Below, piece by piece: positions 12,340-12,742 of a stretch of 12,742 nt of DNA. The stretch covers positions 1 through 12,742 of the forward strand of contig JAPSGP010000048.1 of assembly GCA_031177445.1 (NCBI GenBank), written 5' to 3'. A program made the position numbers and the translations under genes. The notes beneath the pieces were generated by a model. The model was not told where the DNA came from. It saw only the letters and a list, made by a program, of their open reading frames with translations, and did not search any database. This DNA comes from Acidimicrobiia bacterium. GTDB taxonomy: Bacteria > Actinomycetota > Acidimicrobiia > IMCC26256 > JACDBD01. Every line of letters starts with the position of its first letter. Positions within the stretch are counted from its first letter, which is position 1.

Positions 12340-12742
12340 CTCGACCCGCCCAAGATCATCTCGGTCGACGACCATGTCGTCGAACCGCCCGACCTCTGGA
12401 CCAGCCGCCTCCCGAAGCGCTACTCCGATCGCTGGCCGCGCGTGGAGCGCGACCGTGCCGTGTTCCACATGAGCGGCGGAACCTTCTCGTTCGAGAAGGG
12501 TGCATCCGATGGCCAGTGGGGCGATTTCTGGCTCTACGACGACCTGGTCTACCCGTTCCCCCGGCTGTCCGCCGCGGTCGGCTTCCCGAACCTCGACAAC
12601 ACGCCGGTGACCTTCGACGAGATCCGGCCCGGGTGCTGGCAGCAGACCGCGCGCCTCGCCGACATGGACGCCAACCACGTGGAGGCGTCGATCTGCTTTC
12701 CCAACGTGTTGCCGCGTTTTTGCGGCCAGACCTTTCTCGAGC
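12337..12742 (+). CDS. Amidohydrolase-2 family protein (3' end outside window)
   Basis: The first 135 residues are visible and the frame is open at the right edge. The start MLDPPKIISVDDHVVEPPDLW, then RLPKRYSD, is typical of a large subgroup of amidohydrolase-2 proteins common in actinobacteria and other soil or marine bacteria. In that subgroup the strand-1 motif is DxHxxEP rather than HxH. RLADMDANHVEASICFPNVLPRFCGQ is the region around strand 2 in that family. These are cytosolic TIM-barrel enzymes thought to hydrolyse or decarboxylate organic acids; most are uncharacterised. The later metal ligands lie beyond the window. The start is ATG 12337, or GTG 12334 with the better-spaced GGAGG. 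It is co-transcribed with the upstream metal-binding protein. It differs in strand-1 motif from the amidohydrolase at the left edge, so the two are not close duplicates. Confidence 0.85.
   Translation, partial: MLDPPKIISVDDHVVEPPDLWTSRLPKRYSDRWPRVERDRAVFHMSGGTFSFEKGASDGQWGDFWLYDDLVYPFPRLSAAVGFPNLDNTPVTFDEIRPGCWQQTARLADMDANHVEASICFPNVLPRFCGQTFLE

Noticed and set aside
1..12742. CRISPR array, transposon ends, integrase or defence/toxin system
   Set aside because: No regularly spaced repeats, transposase-like frame, paired terminal repeats or known defence motifs were seen on either strand.

Overview
The window is GC-rich, with G or C at most third codon positions, several GTG or TTG starts and a tRNA gene that does not encode its CCA end. 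Together with the protein types (two amidohydrolase-2 family enzymes, a PhyH-type oxygenase, an SDR, a PPOX/F420-type flavoprotein and a fused FtsX-type permease) this points to a high-GC actinobacterium, possibly an Acidimicrobiia-like or other environmental lineage. The phylum is an inference; the class is only a guess. Both ends of the window cut through amidohydrolase genes.

Region 1 (1-2075, + strand) holds the 3' part of an amidohydrolase, a MOSC-domain protein and a small coiled-coil protein. This last gene converges on the next block and its stop codon shares a CTAG with the opposing stop. Region 2 (2072-4917, - strand) reads SDR oxidoreductase, then PhyH-family oxygenase with an SCP2-like N-terminal region, then exported tyrosine/dual-specificity phosphatase, with gaps of about 100 bp. 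A repeat cluster with a perfect 8-bp hairpin lies between the last two. The SDR and the oxygenase would suit a small catabolic pathway for a lipid-like or isoprenoid-like acyl substrate, but nothing in the sequence fixes the substrate.

Region 3 (4974-7532, + strand) is one long ABC-transporter permease with two FtsX domains. It is divergent from the SDR, and no ATPase gene is in the window. Region 4 (7673-9618) is a divergent pair of exported proteins of unknown role: a DUF6263-like protein on - and an NTF2-like protein with four cysteines and a proline-rich tail on +. Region 5 (9767-10998, + strand) carries a PPOX-fold flavin/F420 enzyme and a small protein with one membrane segment.

Region 6 (10999-11471) has no intact protein gene. 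It holds what looks like the C-terminal remnant of a TetR-family regulator, followed by an intact tRNA-Val(GAC). Region 7 (11588-12742, + strand) is a protein with a SHExxE...DP...E..D signature that suggests a metal site, translationally coupled to a second amidohydrolase that runs off the right edge.

I saw no CRISPR array, insertion sequence, integrase, toxin-antitoxin pair or recognisable defence system. The most unusual items are the PhyH/SCP2-like fusion, the coupled HExxE-protein/amidohydrolase pair beside the tRNA, and the repeat cluster at 2708-2774.
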